The notes under the pieces are model-generated. The model saw nothing but the letters and a program-made list of their open reading frames with translations. It did not search any database and had not been told where the DNA came from. A program made the translations under genes and the position numbers. A DNA stretch of 64,000 bases from Chitinophagaceae bacterium DXS (GTDB lineage Bacteria; Bacteroidota; Bacteroidia; Chitinophagales; Chitinophagaceae): assembly GCA_030345135.1 (NCBI GenBank), contig CP128386.1, positions 1,509,244 to 1,573,243 of the forward strand, given 5' to 3'. Shown one piece after another: positions 1 through 9,000 of this stretch; the stretch's first letter is position 1, and every line of letters starts with the position of its first letter.

Positions 1-58
1 AGGAAATAGTAGTACCGCCCATGCATATCAATCCCCAAAAAAGTAATGCCTTATTCAT
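1..58 (-). CDS. 5' end of a probable secreted protein or lipoprotein gene (runs off the left edge)
   Basis: A minus-strand frame opens with ATG at 58 and continues past the window edge without a stop. Only 19 residues are visible. They start Met-Asn-Lys and continue with the hydrophobic run ALLFWGLICMGG, which looks like the beginning of a signal peptide. Nothing can be said about function. The 368 bases to its right hold no other gene except the end of the antitoxin; they contain repeats and one arm of an inverted repeat. Confidence 0.4.
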   Translation of the reverse strand, partial: MNKALLFWGLICMGGTTIS

Positions 59-173
59 GCAAAATATTTTGTTCAGAAATCACTGTCTAAAAATGATGCC
101 CTTGTCTCCTTAAAGATAAAATTTAAAGCTGAAAGGCGAACGCGGTTAAAAGGTAAACATGCAAATTGGGAGC

Positions 174-215
174 AAGTCAAAAGTAAAAATTCAAAAGTCA
201 AAACGTCAACGTTGT
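174..215. repeat. Heptamer array, AAGTCAA type
   Basis: Six consecutive 7-nt units: AAGTCAA, AAGTAAA, AATTCAA, AAGTCAA, then two drifting into the ACGTTGT type. It lies between the edge gene and the antitoxin gene. Confidence 0.75.
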
Positions 216-389
216 GTTATTTGATAAACCCGCCGCTGCCGCCGCCATGGTTTGTGTCTCACTAACCATTTCCGATTGCCCTCTCATTATGTAATGTCGG
301 TAACAAAGTCAATTTTCATATACGCACCGCACCAGTTGTGATAGTTCGCGAGACTCAAGCCACGGCAATTGGATGATTAAAGCGCGCCC

Positions 390-423
390 CTTCGCTTCCC
401 GTCAACGTATAACGTACAACGTT
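390..423. repeat. Heptamer array, CAACGTA type, 3' of the antitoxin gene
   Basis: Units CCTTCGC, TTCCCGT, CAACGTA, TAACGTA, CAACGTT follow the antitoxin stop codon (read on the minus strand) after about three bases. The same word order, CCTTCGCT then CAACGTATAACGTA, recurs at 1235-1282 and 62071-62166. Confidence 0.75.
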
Positions 424-426
424 CCC

Positions 427-747
427 TCAGTATGCAAACTTCTTATTGTTTAGTTCAATGTTGAAGCTTACCTTGGCGCCTAAAGCATCAAACACTTTCA
501 AGATGGTGTCAAACCTTGCATTTTTTGCACCGTTCTCAATTTTTGAGATCTGAGCTTTTTGTACCCCAACGAGTTCACCTAACTGTTCCTGGGTTAAATT
601 GAGCTCTTGTCTTGCGTGCTTAATAGCTTGTCCTAACAGGTCTATACGCAATTCTTTTTCAAAAGCCTCACGTCTCTCAGTTCCGCGTCTACCAATGTGT
701 TTGTCGATCATTGTATTTAGCGAAACTGTTTTAAATTTATTTGGCAT
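427..747 (-). CDS. higA: HigA-like antitoxin, XRE-family DNA-binding protein
   Basis: Antitoxin and probable autorepressor of the adjacent toxin gene. The 106-residue protein has a helix-turn-helix domain at about residues 37-92; the run LTQEQLGELVGVQKAQISK is the classical XRE recognition region. The first 35 residues are charged and probably contact the toxin. It starts 2 nt after the toxin stop codon, so the two are co-transcribed, toxin first, as in higBA systems and unlike most other type II pairs. Family knowledge says it should bind the palindrome in the shared promoter (1122-1139). The 3' flank is a heptamer array. The exact system name is inferred from gene order and the toxin family. 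Confidence 0.88.
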   Translation of the reverse strand: MPNKFKTVSLNTMIDKHIGRRGTERREAFEKELRIDLLGQAIKHARQELNLTQEQLGELVGVQKAQISKIENGAKNARFDTILKVFDALGAKVSFNIELNNKKFAY

Positions 748-749
748 AG

Positions 750-1097
750 CTATTTATTTTTTGTACGGTTGTTGAAATACGCTGTCCTGATTTCTTCTGC
801 TTTTCTAATTTCTTTAAGAGGCGTTTTTTGTGTCTTTTTTAAAATGCCGTGTGTTGCGATAACCAAAGTTTCTTTACCATCAATTTTGTCCCAAAAAGAA
901 AAAAGTCTGTACGCTTTACCGTTGTATAGTGTCCTGAATTCCCAAATAAGGGTATTGAGTTTTTTGAAGAGTTCACTGTCACTTACAAATTGAGATTTTC
1001 TGATGTTGTAGTAAATTTTTTCTCTCGTTTTATCATCTAGTTGTTCCAAAAACTCAACTGCTTCTGGTAGTAATTCTACTTCAAATTTAGGGTTCAT
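750..1097 (-). CDS. higB: HigB-like toxin, phage-derived Gp49-like / RelE superfamily
   Basis: Predicted ribosome-dependent mRNA interferase of the RelE/ParE fold, 115 residues. Recognisable family features are the N-terminal helix region EAVEFLEQLDDKTREKI, the central strand region IWEFRTLYNGKAYRLF, and the C-terminal KKTQKTPLKEIRKAEEIR, which is typical of Gp49-like HigB toxins. The ATG at 1097 is preferred over a TTG one codon upstream. A well-formed promoter lies just upstream. The pair sits inside the 26-nt inverted repeats described for 243-1218. Toxicity is inferred from the family. Confidence 0.88.
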   Translation of the reverse strand: MNPKFEVELLPEAVEFLEQLDDKTREKIYYNIRKSQFVSDSELFKKLNTLIWEFRTLYNGKAYRLFSFWDKIDGKETLVIATHGILKKTQKTPLKEIRKAEEIRTAYFNNRTKNK

Positions 1098-1110
1098 CAA
1101 GGATTTTTAT

Positions 1111-1141
1111 CAAAAGTAAAGGTTTCCCAATTAGGAAACAA
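1111..1141 (-). promoter_or_regulatory. Promoter and probable autoregulatory operator of the toxin-antitoxin operon
   Basis: On the minus strand, TTG (1141-1139), 20 nt, then TACTTTTG (1118-1111), a full match to the Bacteroidota -33/-7 pattern. The start codon is 14 nt further on. Between the two boxes lies an 18-nt near-palindrome at 1122-1139 with arms GTTTCC and GGAAAC. A repressor bound there would cover the promoter, as expected for antitoxin autoregulation. Confidence 0.65.
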
Positions 1142-1234
1142 CTATTTTGCTGCATTCAGGGTCTTATTATATAGGTTGCGCGGGTTATTGAATGGTTTGT
1201 GAGACACAAACCAAGGCGACTAAAACATGTTTTG

Positions 1235-1282
1235 CCTTCGCTCCAATCAACGTATAACGTAATACTTACAACGTACAACTCA
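1235..1282. repeat. Heptamer array, CAACGTA type, right of the toxin-antitoxin element
   Basis: Opens with CCTTCGCT like the copy at 390-423, then gives units CAACGTA, TAACGTA, ATACTTA, CAACGTA, CAACTCA. It lies just outside the right inverted-repeat arm. Confidence 0.7.
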
Positions 1283-1299
1283 AATGCTCCAAAAATACA

Positions 1300-1321
1300 G
1301 GCCCCGGTAAAAACCGGGGCC
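1300..1321 (-). terminator. GC-rich hairpin, likely terminator of the receptor gene at 1438
   Basis: Perfect 9-bp stem GGCCCCGGT / ACCGGGGCC with a 4-nt loop. On the minus strand it is followed by TGTATTTTT. It lies 117 nt beyond the receptor stop codon. Confidence 0.6.
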
Positions 1322-1437
1322 GCCTATAGTCACATAAGAAAAAAACTAAAAATTTTCAACGGTGTAAAAAAATGCATTTATCTGCAAACGTATTATTCAA
1401 ATAAGGATGAGAGGACGCATTTTAATATGTAAGGCAA

Positions 1438-3891
1438 CTAGTTACCTCCACCACCGCCTTTCACGCGGCTTGATTCATCATCAGATCCACCTCTCTTTCT
1501 TTGCTGCACTGCCTGACCTTTACTAAACCTGTATGTGAAGCTAATGTTAACTACCCTGTTATCCCATTGATTGTGGATCTGTACGTCAACATTCTGGTAT
1601 TTGCTATAGCCTCTGAACTGTTGAATATCCAGGAAGTCCCTTACATTCAAACGCACTGTTCCTTTATTCTTCATCACGTTTTTACTTACAGCAAAACTTA
1701 CCATGCCCATTGGCTTTGCAACCAGTGTTCCTTCGGTCATAGTACTTCTGAAAAAGCCGTTCAGTTCTAACGTCCAGTTTTTCTTCAGGCTGAAGGTGTT
1801 GGTCATATTGGCCATAAAGCCCAAGCCGTCTACGTCAATGTACCCATTGTTTACCGGTCCTCTGAACCTGTTGTAAACACCCTGTGCATATATATTCGTT
1901 TTATACCATTTTGTTACCGGGAAATTTGCACTAACACTTAAAGCAACGTTATCCCTGTCCGCAATATTGCTTTGCTTTACGTAAGATGTGTGTGTGCTGT
2001 CAATTTGTTCCAGTACCTCCTGTATAATGTCTTTTGTTTTGTTGTATTGTAACGATGTTGTTAAAAAGCCTTTGAACGTGTGGTTTAACTCAATGTTATG
2101 ACTGAACTGTGGTTTCAGGTATGGGTTACCCACCTGGTAAGTGTATTTGTCCAGGTAATAATAGAACGGGTTCATATCCTGGTAGTCCGGTCTTTGAATG
2201 CGGCGGCCGTAACTTAAAGCCAATTGGTTCTTTTCATTCAGTTTATAGCCTATATATGCTGTAGGGAATAATTGTGTATAGTTCCTTTCAAACTCCGTGT
2301 TGGTTGTCAGCTGCTGACCTTTTGAGTTGGTGTTTTCCAGCCTCAGACCTAACTGTGCGCTCCACTTTTTGCTTAAGGGCCTGCTATAGTTAACGTATGC
2401 CGCATTTATGTTTTCTGTGTAGATAAAATGGTTTGTCCTGCGCGGGTCTTCCTGCCATTCACCTGAGGCGCCCAGTGTGTCGTAAAAAGCATTGTTATCG
2501 GTTTTTACATAACTTGTTTTAACACCTGCTTCAAACTTGGCATCATGCTTCAGTGGTTTGGTAAAATCAACTTTTGCTGTATAGATGTTAATGTTGGATG
2601 GCAAATAACCCCTTAAGATCTCATCACTCTGAATTTTAACTCCCACCTGGTTATAAAACTGGTTCTCGAACATCTGGTTAAGATTTGCCTTGTAGTTCAT
2701 ATAATCAAGATCAGCTGTTAATTCGGTTCCTGTTGTATCAAACGTATGACGAAGATTAAAATTGCCGCCTATATTGTTCCATTTTTCCTTAGAACTGTTA
2801 TTGGCAAGGGTTGTAGCGGTCAGATTATTATTTGCGTCATAAATATTGGTAACACCGTTGGATGTAAATGATCCCGGATTTACATAGCCATTCAACACAA
2901 CACCCAATGTAGTTTTCTTTGTTACAAAATAATCAACGCCCGCTTTAAACGAATGCATCTGGTAGTTGGGTGTCATTTTGGTTCTTTGCTTGTAAACAGA
3001 TTCCAAAGCATTGGTACTATCATAGAACTTACGTGTCAGATCCAGATCCTGCATCCCTTTGTTCCAGTTAAAGCTGTAATTTCCAAAGATGTTCACCTTG
3101 CCGGTACGGTAATTCATGTTGATGCTGTTATTGGTTTTAGGGTTGATTCCCTTACCAGCGCCAAGCGTTACGCTTCCGTTAAAGCCTTTTACTTTATTCT
3201 TCTTTGTTTTGATATTGATCACACCTGCATTACCTGAAGCATCATATTTTGCCGGCGGATTGGTCATAATTTCAATCTGATCCAGGTTAACGCTGGGCAT
3301 ATTTTTAAGCAGGTTCGCCAAATCCTGCGCGCTCAGATAAGTGGGTTTTCCATCTACCAACACAAGTACACCCTGCTTGCCTTTCAGGCTGATATTGCCG
3401 TCTTTATCAACTGTAATGCCAGGTGATTTTTCCAGCACTTCCAATGCTGACAGACCAACGTTTGTAGGAGAAGCGTCCACATTCACGACTGTTCTGTCAA
3501 TCTTCTGTTCGATCAATGGTCTTGATGCAGTTACTACAACAGTGCTCAGCTGCTGGCTGGATGCTTTCAACACCACATCTTTTAGGGTATAGTTAGCATT
3601 CTTTGCATCAATGTTGAAAGCTTCGCTGTAATATTTAGAAAATCCTACGGCTTCAGCAGAAACCAGGTATTTTCCGTTTTTAATCTTTTCCAGCGAAAAC
3701 AGTCCCGATTTATCTGTCACTGCTATTTTGACAACGGAAGAATCCTTTGCATTCAGCAGGGAAATTGCTGCCGCTTCAACCGGTTTTTCGTTACCGGAAA
3801 TTTTACCATCCACCTTACCAGATGGTGTTTGCGCAAAAGAATATATGCTTGCGGTATTTATTAAGGTTAACAGGAGTATCAATTTTTTCAT
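1438..3891 (-). CDS. TonB-dependent receptor with CarboxypepD-like domain and beta-barrel
   Basis: Outer-membrane protein of 817 residues. A signal peptide (about 1-20, ending SIYSFAQ) is followed by a carboxypeptidase-regulatory-like domain (about 25-105), a plug domain (about 120-230; ALEVLEKSPGITVDKDG and VLVDGKPTYL are typical) and a long beta-barrel. The final barrel strand (VVNISFTYRFSKG) is followed by a charged, glycine-rich tail ending RVKGGGGGN. This places it in the OMP_b-brl_3-like group of Bacteroidota receptors, which are not paired with SusD. The ligand is unknown. An inverted repeat at 3944-3964 lies 53 nt upstream of the start codon and may be an operator. A terminator hairpin follows at 1300-1321. 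Confidence 0.9.
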   Translation of the reverse strand: MKKLILLLTLINTASIYSFAQTPSGKVDGKISGNEKPVEAAAISLLNAKDSSVVKIAVTDKSGLFSLEKIKNGKYLVSAEAVGFSKYYSEAFNIDAKNANYTLKDVVLKASSQQLSTVVVTASRPLIEQKIDRTVVNVDASPTNVGLSALEVLEKSPGITVDKDGNISLKGKQGVLVLVDGKPTYLSAQDLANLLKNMPSVNLDQIEIMTNPPAKYDASGNAGVINIKTKKNKVKGFNGSVTLGAGKGINPKTNNSINMNYRTGKVNIFGNYSFNWNKGMQDLDLTRKFYDSTNALESVYKQRTKMTPNYQMHSFKAGVDYFVTKKTTLGVVLNGYVNPGSFTSNGVTNIYDANNNLTATTLANNSSKEKWNNIGGNFNLRHTFDTTGTELTADLDYMNYKANLNQMFENQFYNQVGVKIQSDEILRGYLPSNINIYTAKVDFTKPLKHDAKFEAGVKTSYVKTDNNAFYDTLGASGEWQEDPRRTNHFIYTENINAAYVNYSRPLSKKWSAQLGLRLENTNSKGQQLTTNTEFERNYTQLFPTAYIGYKLNEKNQLALSYGRRIQRPDYQDMNPFYYYLDKYTYQVGNPYLKPQFSHNIELNHTFKGFLTTSLQYNKTKDIIQEVLEQIDSTHTSYVKQSNIADRDNVALSVSANFPVTKWYKTNIYAQGVYNRFRGPVNNGYIDVDGLGFMANMTNTFSLKKNWTLELNGFFRSTMTEGTLVAKPMGMVSFAVSKNVMKNKGTVRLNVRDFLDIQQFRGYSKYQNVDVQIHNQWDNRVVNISFTYRFSKGQAVQQRKRGGSDDESSRVKGGGGGN

Positions 3892-4385
3892 GACTATAAT
3901 GTTGTGGTTCGATGTGTTTTTCTAAAATACAGATCAAAACTAGGTACTATGTTTTGCATAGTACATTGGTTTGCTTTGAATGGCTGATTTTAGTGATAAA
4001 CGGCGCCGGCGATTTGGAAGTTGTACGCACAACGATGGAAAAAGTTACCTGGATTTTGGCCTGGAGGGACGAGCGGTGATTGGAATGGATGAGTGGAGAC
4101 TGGGATAAAAGGAGGCGAAAAACTTCATTTTTCTTGTCTGGACCAGGATTTTGGGGATTGGAGGATTGGCAGGATTTAATGTTCGTGCTGGACTTTTCCT
4201 TAAGTCATGACTCAGAAGATCCGGCACCCTCCGGAATCGGACTTAATAGATTACCAGACAGCCCATATTTCAATGAAAAACCAATATTCTTCAGACGCTT
4301 TTTTCCGTAGACCTAATTCCATTCGTACGCGCCTCATACCCCATCCCTCATTCCTATGGCGGATAGCTACTAGCTGACGGCTTTA
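3892..4385. other. Gene-free spacer upstream of the receptor gene
   Basis: No convincing gene. It holds the promoter region of the receptor, the inverted repeat at 3944-3964, and about 400 nt of sequence in which I see nothing definite. Short open frames on both strands (for example 4045-4227 minus and 4080-4310 plus) overlap each other and have no recognisable product. Confidence 0.6.
3944..3964. promoter_or_regulatory. Inverted repeat, candidate operator of the receptor gene
   Basis: GTACTATG and CATAGTAC, perfect 8-nt arms around TTTTG, lie 53 nt upstream of the receptor start codon. No regulator gene is adjacent, so the binder is unknown. Confidence 0.45.
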
Positions 4386-4476
4386 CTGACACCTGATACC
4401 TGACACCTGATGCCTGATACGTCACGCCTCACTCCTACATCGTACATCGTACATCTTACACCGTACATCTCACATT
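4386..4476. repeat. Compound heptamer array (CTGATAC type changing to GTACATC type)
   Basis: Thirteen consecutive 7-nt units, starting CTGACAC, CTGATAC, CTGACAC and passing through CTCACTC and CTACATC to GTACATC, GTACATC, TTACACC. Two sequence families are joined without loss of phase. The array reaches the stop codon of the LacI-family gene (4470-4472). Confidence 0.85.
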
Positions 4477-5507
4477 TCCCCCCTCCTACTCGACTCCCTA
4501 ATATGCAACGTATTATCCAGTACAATTTTTTCAAAGGATGTTACGGGACGGCGGCTTTCGATAAGACGGATGAGGAGCTCTGTTGCAGTTTGTCCCATTT
4601 CATATGCTGGCTGTGAAATGGTGGACAGCGGCGGATCGAAAATATCTGCACTGATGGAATTGGTAAATCCGATAATAGCTATTTGCTGTGGTATTTTAAT
4701 GTGCTTACTTTTCAGCAGGCTGAATACGGATGTGCTTAGTCTGTCCGATGCAGTAAAAATAGCATCCGGCATCTTTGTCATAGAAAGTAATTGTTGCAAG
4801 GCAGCAGATATTTCTGATTGCAACATGCCTCCATGATCGCAATACTTAATACAGGCTTCGTCGAGCGGATATCCATAGTCCTTTAATGCCTTCACATAAC
4901 CTTCAAGTCTTTCGAATGTAATCGAGAGTGTGTTAGCACTCGTGATGTGTGCAATCCGTTTGTATCCTTGTTGGATCAGATGCCGTGTTGCATTGTAGGC
5001 TCCTAGAAAATTATTGCTGGTAACCTTATGTGTGTTTATTGTGTTTGCAACGCGATCGAAGAAAACCATGGGCAGGCCGCTATCATGCAGTTTTTTAAAA
5101 TGATCCTGTTTCTTTGTTTCAGCAGAAAGCGAGATGATCAGGCCATCAATAGATCTTGCTGCAAAGTTTTGAACTGCCAGTACTTCGCGATCGTAGCTTT
5201 CATGTGTTTGTGAAATCACCACATTGTATTCTTTTTTATGCGCAACGGATTCTACACCATTAATTACCTGCGAGAAAAAATTGTTGTCAATATTTGTCAC
5301 CACCACACCAATTGATTTACTTTTTCCTTTTCGCAAGCCCTGTGCAATGGGATTGGGTTTGTAATTCATCTTTCTCGCATAACTGTGTACCTGTTTTTTT
5401 GTTTCTTCACTAATCTCATGGCTGCCCCGTAAAGCTTTGGAAACACTGGAGATGGAAAGATTGAGTGCCTTCGCAATATCCTTGATGGTTACGGCTTCAA
5501 ATTTCAT
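4470..5507 (-). CDS. LacI-family transcriptional regulator
   Basis: Sugar-responsive repressor or activator, 345 residues, full family length. The N-terminal helix-turn-helix is at about residues 6-27 (VTIKDIAKALNLSISSVSKA) with the hinge helix following. A periplasmic-binding-protein-like domain (about 62-340) should bind a small sugar and mediate dimerisation. It is divergent from the SusC-SusD-lyase operon that starts at 6008, with 500 nt between, and is the obvious regulator of that locus. The 3' end runs directly into a heptamer array. The effector cannot be read from the sequence. Confidence 0.93.
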   Translation of the reverse strand: MKFEAVTIKDIAKALNLSISSVSKALRGSHEISEETKKQVHSYARKMNYKPNPIAQGLRKGKSKSIGVVVTNIDNNFFSQVINGVESVAHKKEYNVVISQTHESYDREVLAVQNFAARSIDGLIISLSAETKKQDHFKKLHDSGLPMVFFDRVANTINTHKVTSNNFLGAYNATRHLIQQGYKRIAHITSANTLSITFERLEGYVKALKDYGYPLDEACIKYCDHGGMLQSEISAALQQLLSMTKMPDAIFTASDRLSTSVFSLLKSKHIKIPQQIAIIGFTNSISADIFDPPLSTISQPAYEMGQTATELLIRLIESRRPVTSFEKIVLDNTLHIRESSRRGEM

Positions 5508-6007
5508 GAATGAAGGAGTTAAAGGTTTGGGTAATTAAGAATGCCGGCGCTGTTCCTGGCAACATCATCATAGCAAAAGCAAGCACAGTTTTGGCAAATG
5601 TAATGAGCATAGTTGCTGCAATCAAAAAATCATCATAACTACAACGATTTCGCAAATAAAAAGCATAAAACAAGAAGAACTTTAACGATGTCTTTGTAAC
5701 CTTGCCCTACGATTGAAGCAGAAGCCCACCCTTGCCGATTGCATGTTATGAACAGATAGTACCTGAGGATGCTTCTTCAATTCACACGAATCAAACAACA
5801 AAAATTATAACCCTTATCGTAATAGCTATTCCGGGTTGGTTGTGTTTTATATTCTTTCATCTCAACAATCATTGCTTATGATATAAGCCCATCTTTTATC
5901 GCATCAATAATCAAAAGGATTGTCGTTGCCCCTAACATTCCATCAATAAGGCTGGAACGGCTATTCTTTGCACTTTCCTGACCATTTGTAAACCAAAAAC
6001 GAAAACA
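5508..6007. promoter_or_regulatory. Divergent control region of the LacI gene and the SusC operon
   Basis: Five hundred bases without a gene and without heptamer arrays, in contrast to most other spacers. It must contain the promoters of both divergent genes. The only short perfect palindrome I noted is AATAGCTATT at 5821-5830; it lacks the central CG usual for LacI-family operators, so I do not assign it. Confidence 0.4.
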
Positions 6008-9000
6008 ATGAAACAACAGTCGTTTTTAAAGAAAGTACTACTTACGGCATTTTCGGCATGCATTTGTTGCATTGCTATGGCCCAATCAATTTCCGGAAAG
6101 GTTATTGATCAAAATAACACGCCACTTGCAGGCGCGTCCGTTGAAGTAAAAAATACCACGCGGGGTACAGCCACAGATGAGCATGGCGAATTCACGATTA
6201 ATGCGTCACATGGTAACATACTTGTGTTTTCCCTGATCGGATATAAAACTCGCCACATAGCGGTTACGCAAGACAATATCGTCGTAAAGCTGGAACACGC
6301 AACAATAGATAGTAGCCTTAGTGATGTAGTGGTGGTAGGCTATGCCACGCAGAAAAAGGTAAACATGACAGGCTCTGTTGCACAGATCACATCTAAACAA
6401 ATTGAAAACAGGCCTACAACGAATATATCCTCTTCACTGGCCGGACTTGCGCCTGGTGTTTCTGTTTACCAGGGCTCAGGCAAACCCGGTAGTGATGGTG
6501 CTACCATTCGCATACGAGGCACCGGCACTTTGCCTAGAAGCGATCAAACTATTCCATCCAGTCCATTAATCATTGTTGACGGAATCATCAGCACAATGGA
6601 TGCAGTTAACCCTAATGATGTTGCCAGCATTTCTATATTAAGAGATGCAGCATCTGCCGCCATCTATGGCTCACAGGGCGCGAATGGCGTGGTGCTTATT
6701 ACAACAAAAAAAGGCAACAAGAATAAAACGACAGTTACGTATAACGGATTGTTCTCTATCGCACAACCAAGTAACATTATCAGGCCTGTAACTGATTATA
6801 TACGAAACATGAAACTGATCAACGAAGGCTACATCAATCTTGGTCAATCTCCGGTATTCCCCGAATCTGTTATGCAAACATGGACTGATGCAGCAAAAGA
6901 TCCGTACGGGAAAACTGAATCCGGGTATCCCAACTACGTTGTTTATCCCAACACTGACTGGGTCAGCACCATCTTTGAAAAAAATGTTGTTCAGAATCAC
7001 AACATCTCCGTGTCAGGCGGAAACGACAAAGTCACTTACCTCTTATCTGGCGGCTATTTAAACAATCAAGGAATTATGCGCCATACCGGAGCTGAACGCT
7101 ACCAGTTGCGTGCAAACGTAGAATCAAAGATCACCGATTTTTTATCGATAGGCACGCAAACATATGGCTTAATGCAATCGCTTGGAAAAGCCAATACTGA
7201 TAACGCATTTAACTTTCTGCGGGCGACAACGCCCGGACTTTATCCTTATTATGACGGCTTTTATGGACTGCCTTCCGCCACACAGGAATCTCTAAATGCA
7301 AATAATATACTTACCTACCTGGACGGCACAGGTGGCAGCGATCTTACAACAAGATTTAATACAACATGGTATGGCATTTTAAAATTGGCAAACGGACTAA
7401 CGCTAGAGCCCAGGTTTAACTATCAAAATAAAACGCAGGAAATCAAGTCGTATCCGAATGTTCTTTACAGGCGAAATTTTGCCTCTACTGTACCTCCTGA
7501 CATGTCGATCAATACAAGCACCATGACGACCCAGAATAATTTCAACAAAGAATATAGCACAACGCTGGAAGCTGTGTTGCGATATACCACTCAAATAGGC
7601 GATCATGCGATCGGCGCTCTAGCCGGGTACAATCAGTACTATTATGATTATTACTTTACCAACACAAGCAAAAAAGGCCTCATAGATCCTACCATAACAA
7701 CACCTGCATCCGCATCGGTTCCGGAGACGATTGATGGCAATGAAAACGACCGCTCAACAGTGTCATGGTTTGGCCGTGTTACCTACAATTATAAACAACG
7801 TTATCTTTTTGAAGTGAACCTCCGGAGAGATGCCTCGTCCCGCTTTGGATCCAATTATCGCTGGGGAACATTTCCGTCTCTTTCTGCCGGATGGCGAATT
7901 TCCGAAGAAAACTTTTTTGAACGCTTTAAAGAGTCAATTTCCAATTTAAAGCTGCGCGCATCCTGGGGTAAACTTGGCAGCAGCAATCTTGGCGATTACG
8001 ACTGGCAGGCCTTGTACAGCAAAGTAAATTATTCATTCAACAACCTTGTATGGCCGGCGTTGGCTCAGACCAAGATACCCAATCCAAATTTGCGTTGGGA
8101 AGCTTCTACGCTGACCGATATTGCATTGGAAGCAGCTTTTTTGAAGAGCCGCCTGAACGTTGAAATAGGCTATTACAACAAGCTTACAACCAATATACTT
8201 ACCGTTCCCACCATTTCAATGACGATGGGCACAAAGACAGCACCTACGGCCAACACAGCAAGTTTGCTCAACCGTGGCGTTGAAGCGATGATCAATTGGA
8301 GAGATAAAGCTGGTCAGGTAAGTTATTCTATTGGAGGCAACTTCTCATATAACTATAACACAATCAAATCCTATCTCGGCCCTTTGGTAGAAGGCTGGAC
8401 AACAGACGCAACAGGCAAGCAGGTTTATACATCCAACATCGGCAGCGTGTACAATAACGGAGCAGTTGAAGGCCATATGATCAATGAGCTACTGGTGCAG
8501 CAATTATATCGCGGAAGTGGCAGTCATAAAAACAGCGATGGATCTGTTAATGCCAACGGTGGTCCAGGAGACGGCATGATCCGCACACCTGATGATCTTC
8601 AATGGGTTAAGGATATGATGGCTGCGGGTTATAAATTTCAACCGTCAAATACAATAGGCAAAGGACAACTTTACTACGGCGACTTTATTTACGCAGACAA
8701 TAACAAGGATAGTACTTATGGCAATTCATACGATAGAAAATGGTTGGGCAAATCAGCCACACCCAAGTTCAATTTTGGATTGAATTTGAGTGCTTCATGG
8801 AAAGGATTCGACTTATCTATGTTATGGGCCGGAAGCGCAGGCATGTCCTATCGATGGAATACCCAGGGCTTCAACAGCTCAATTGTTCAAAACGGGTATT
8901 CAGTTAGCGATTTTGCAGCAAACAACCACTACTATTATAACGATGCCAATCCAAATGATCCGGCTAATAATATCAGCGGCAAATATCCGAGGCTGAAAAA

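Larger units (their letters stand above)
243..1218. mobile_element. Putative inverted-repeat element carrying a toxin-antitoxin pair
   Basis: Two 26-nt arms, at 243-268 and 1193-1218, are inverted copies of each other with 24 of 26 positions identical. Each arm contains a smaller palindrome: the right one is TGGTTTGTG-AGA-CACAAACCA, perfect over 21 nt, and the left one has a single mismatched pair. They enclose 924 nt holding the HigB/HigA-like genes and their promoter. A closely related arm pair at 52144-52249 encloses only 56 nt. No transposase and no clear target duplication are visible, so calling this mobile is inference. Confidence 0.5.

Noticed and set aside
1199..1432. 77-residue plus-strand frame beyond the toxin-antitoxin pair
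   Set aside because: Overlaps the inverted-repeat arm, the CAACGTA array and a terminator hairpin; no recognisable domain.
3892..4385. tRNA or small RNA gene in the spacer upstream of the receptor
   Set aside because: A GGTTCGA word occurs near 3906 but no cloverleaf can be drawn around it.
5821..5830. AATAGCTATT palindrome as the LacI-family operator
   Set aside because: Short, no central CG, and single; not enough to call an operator.
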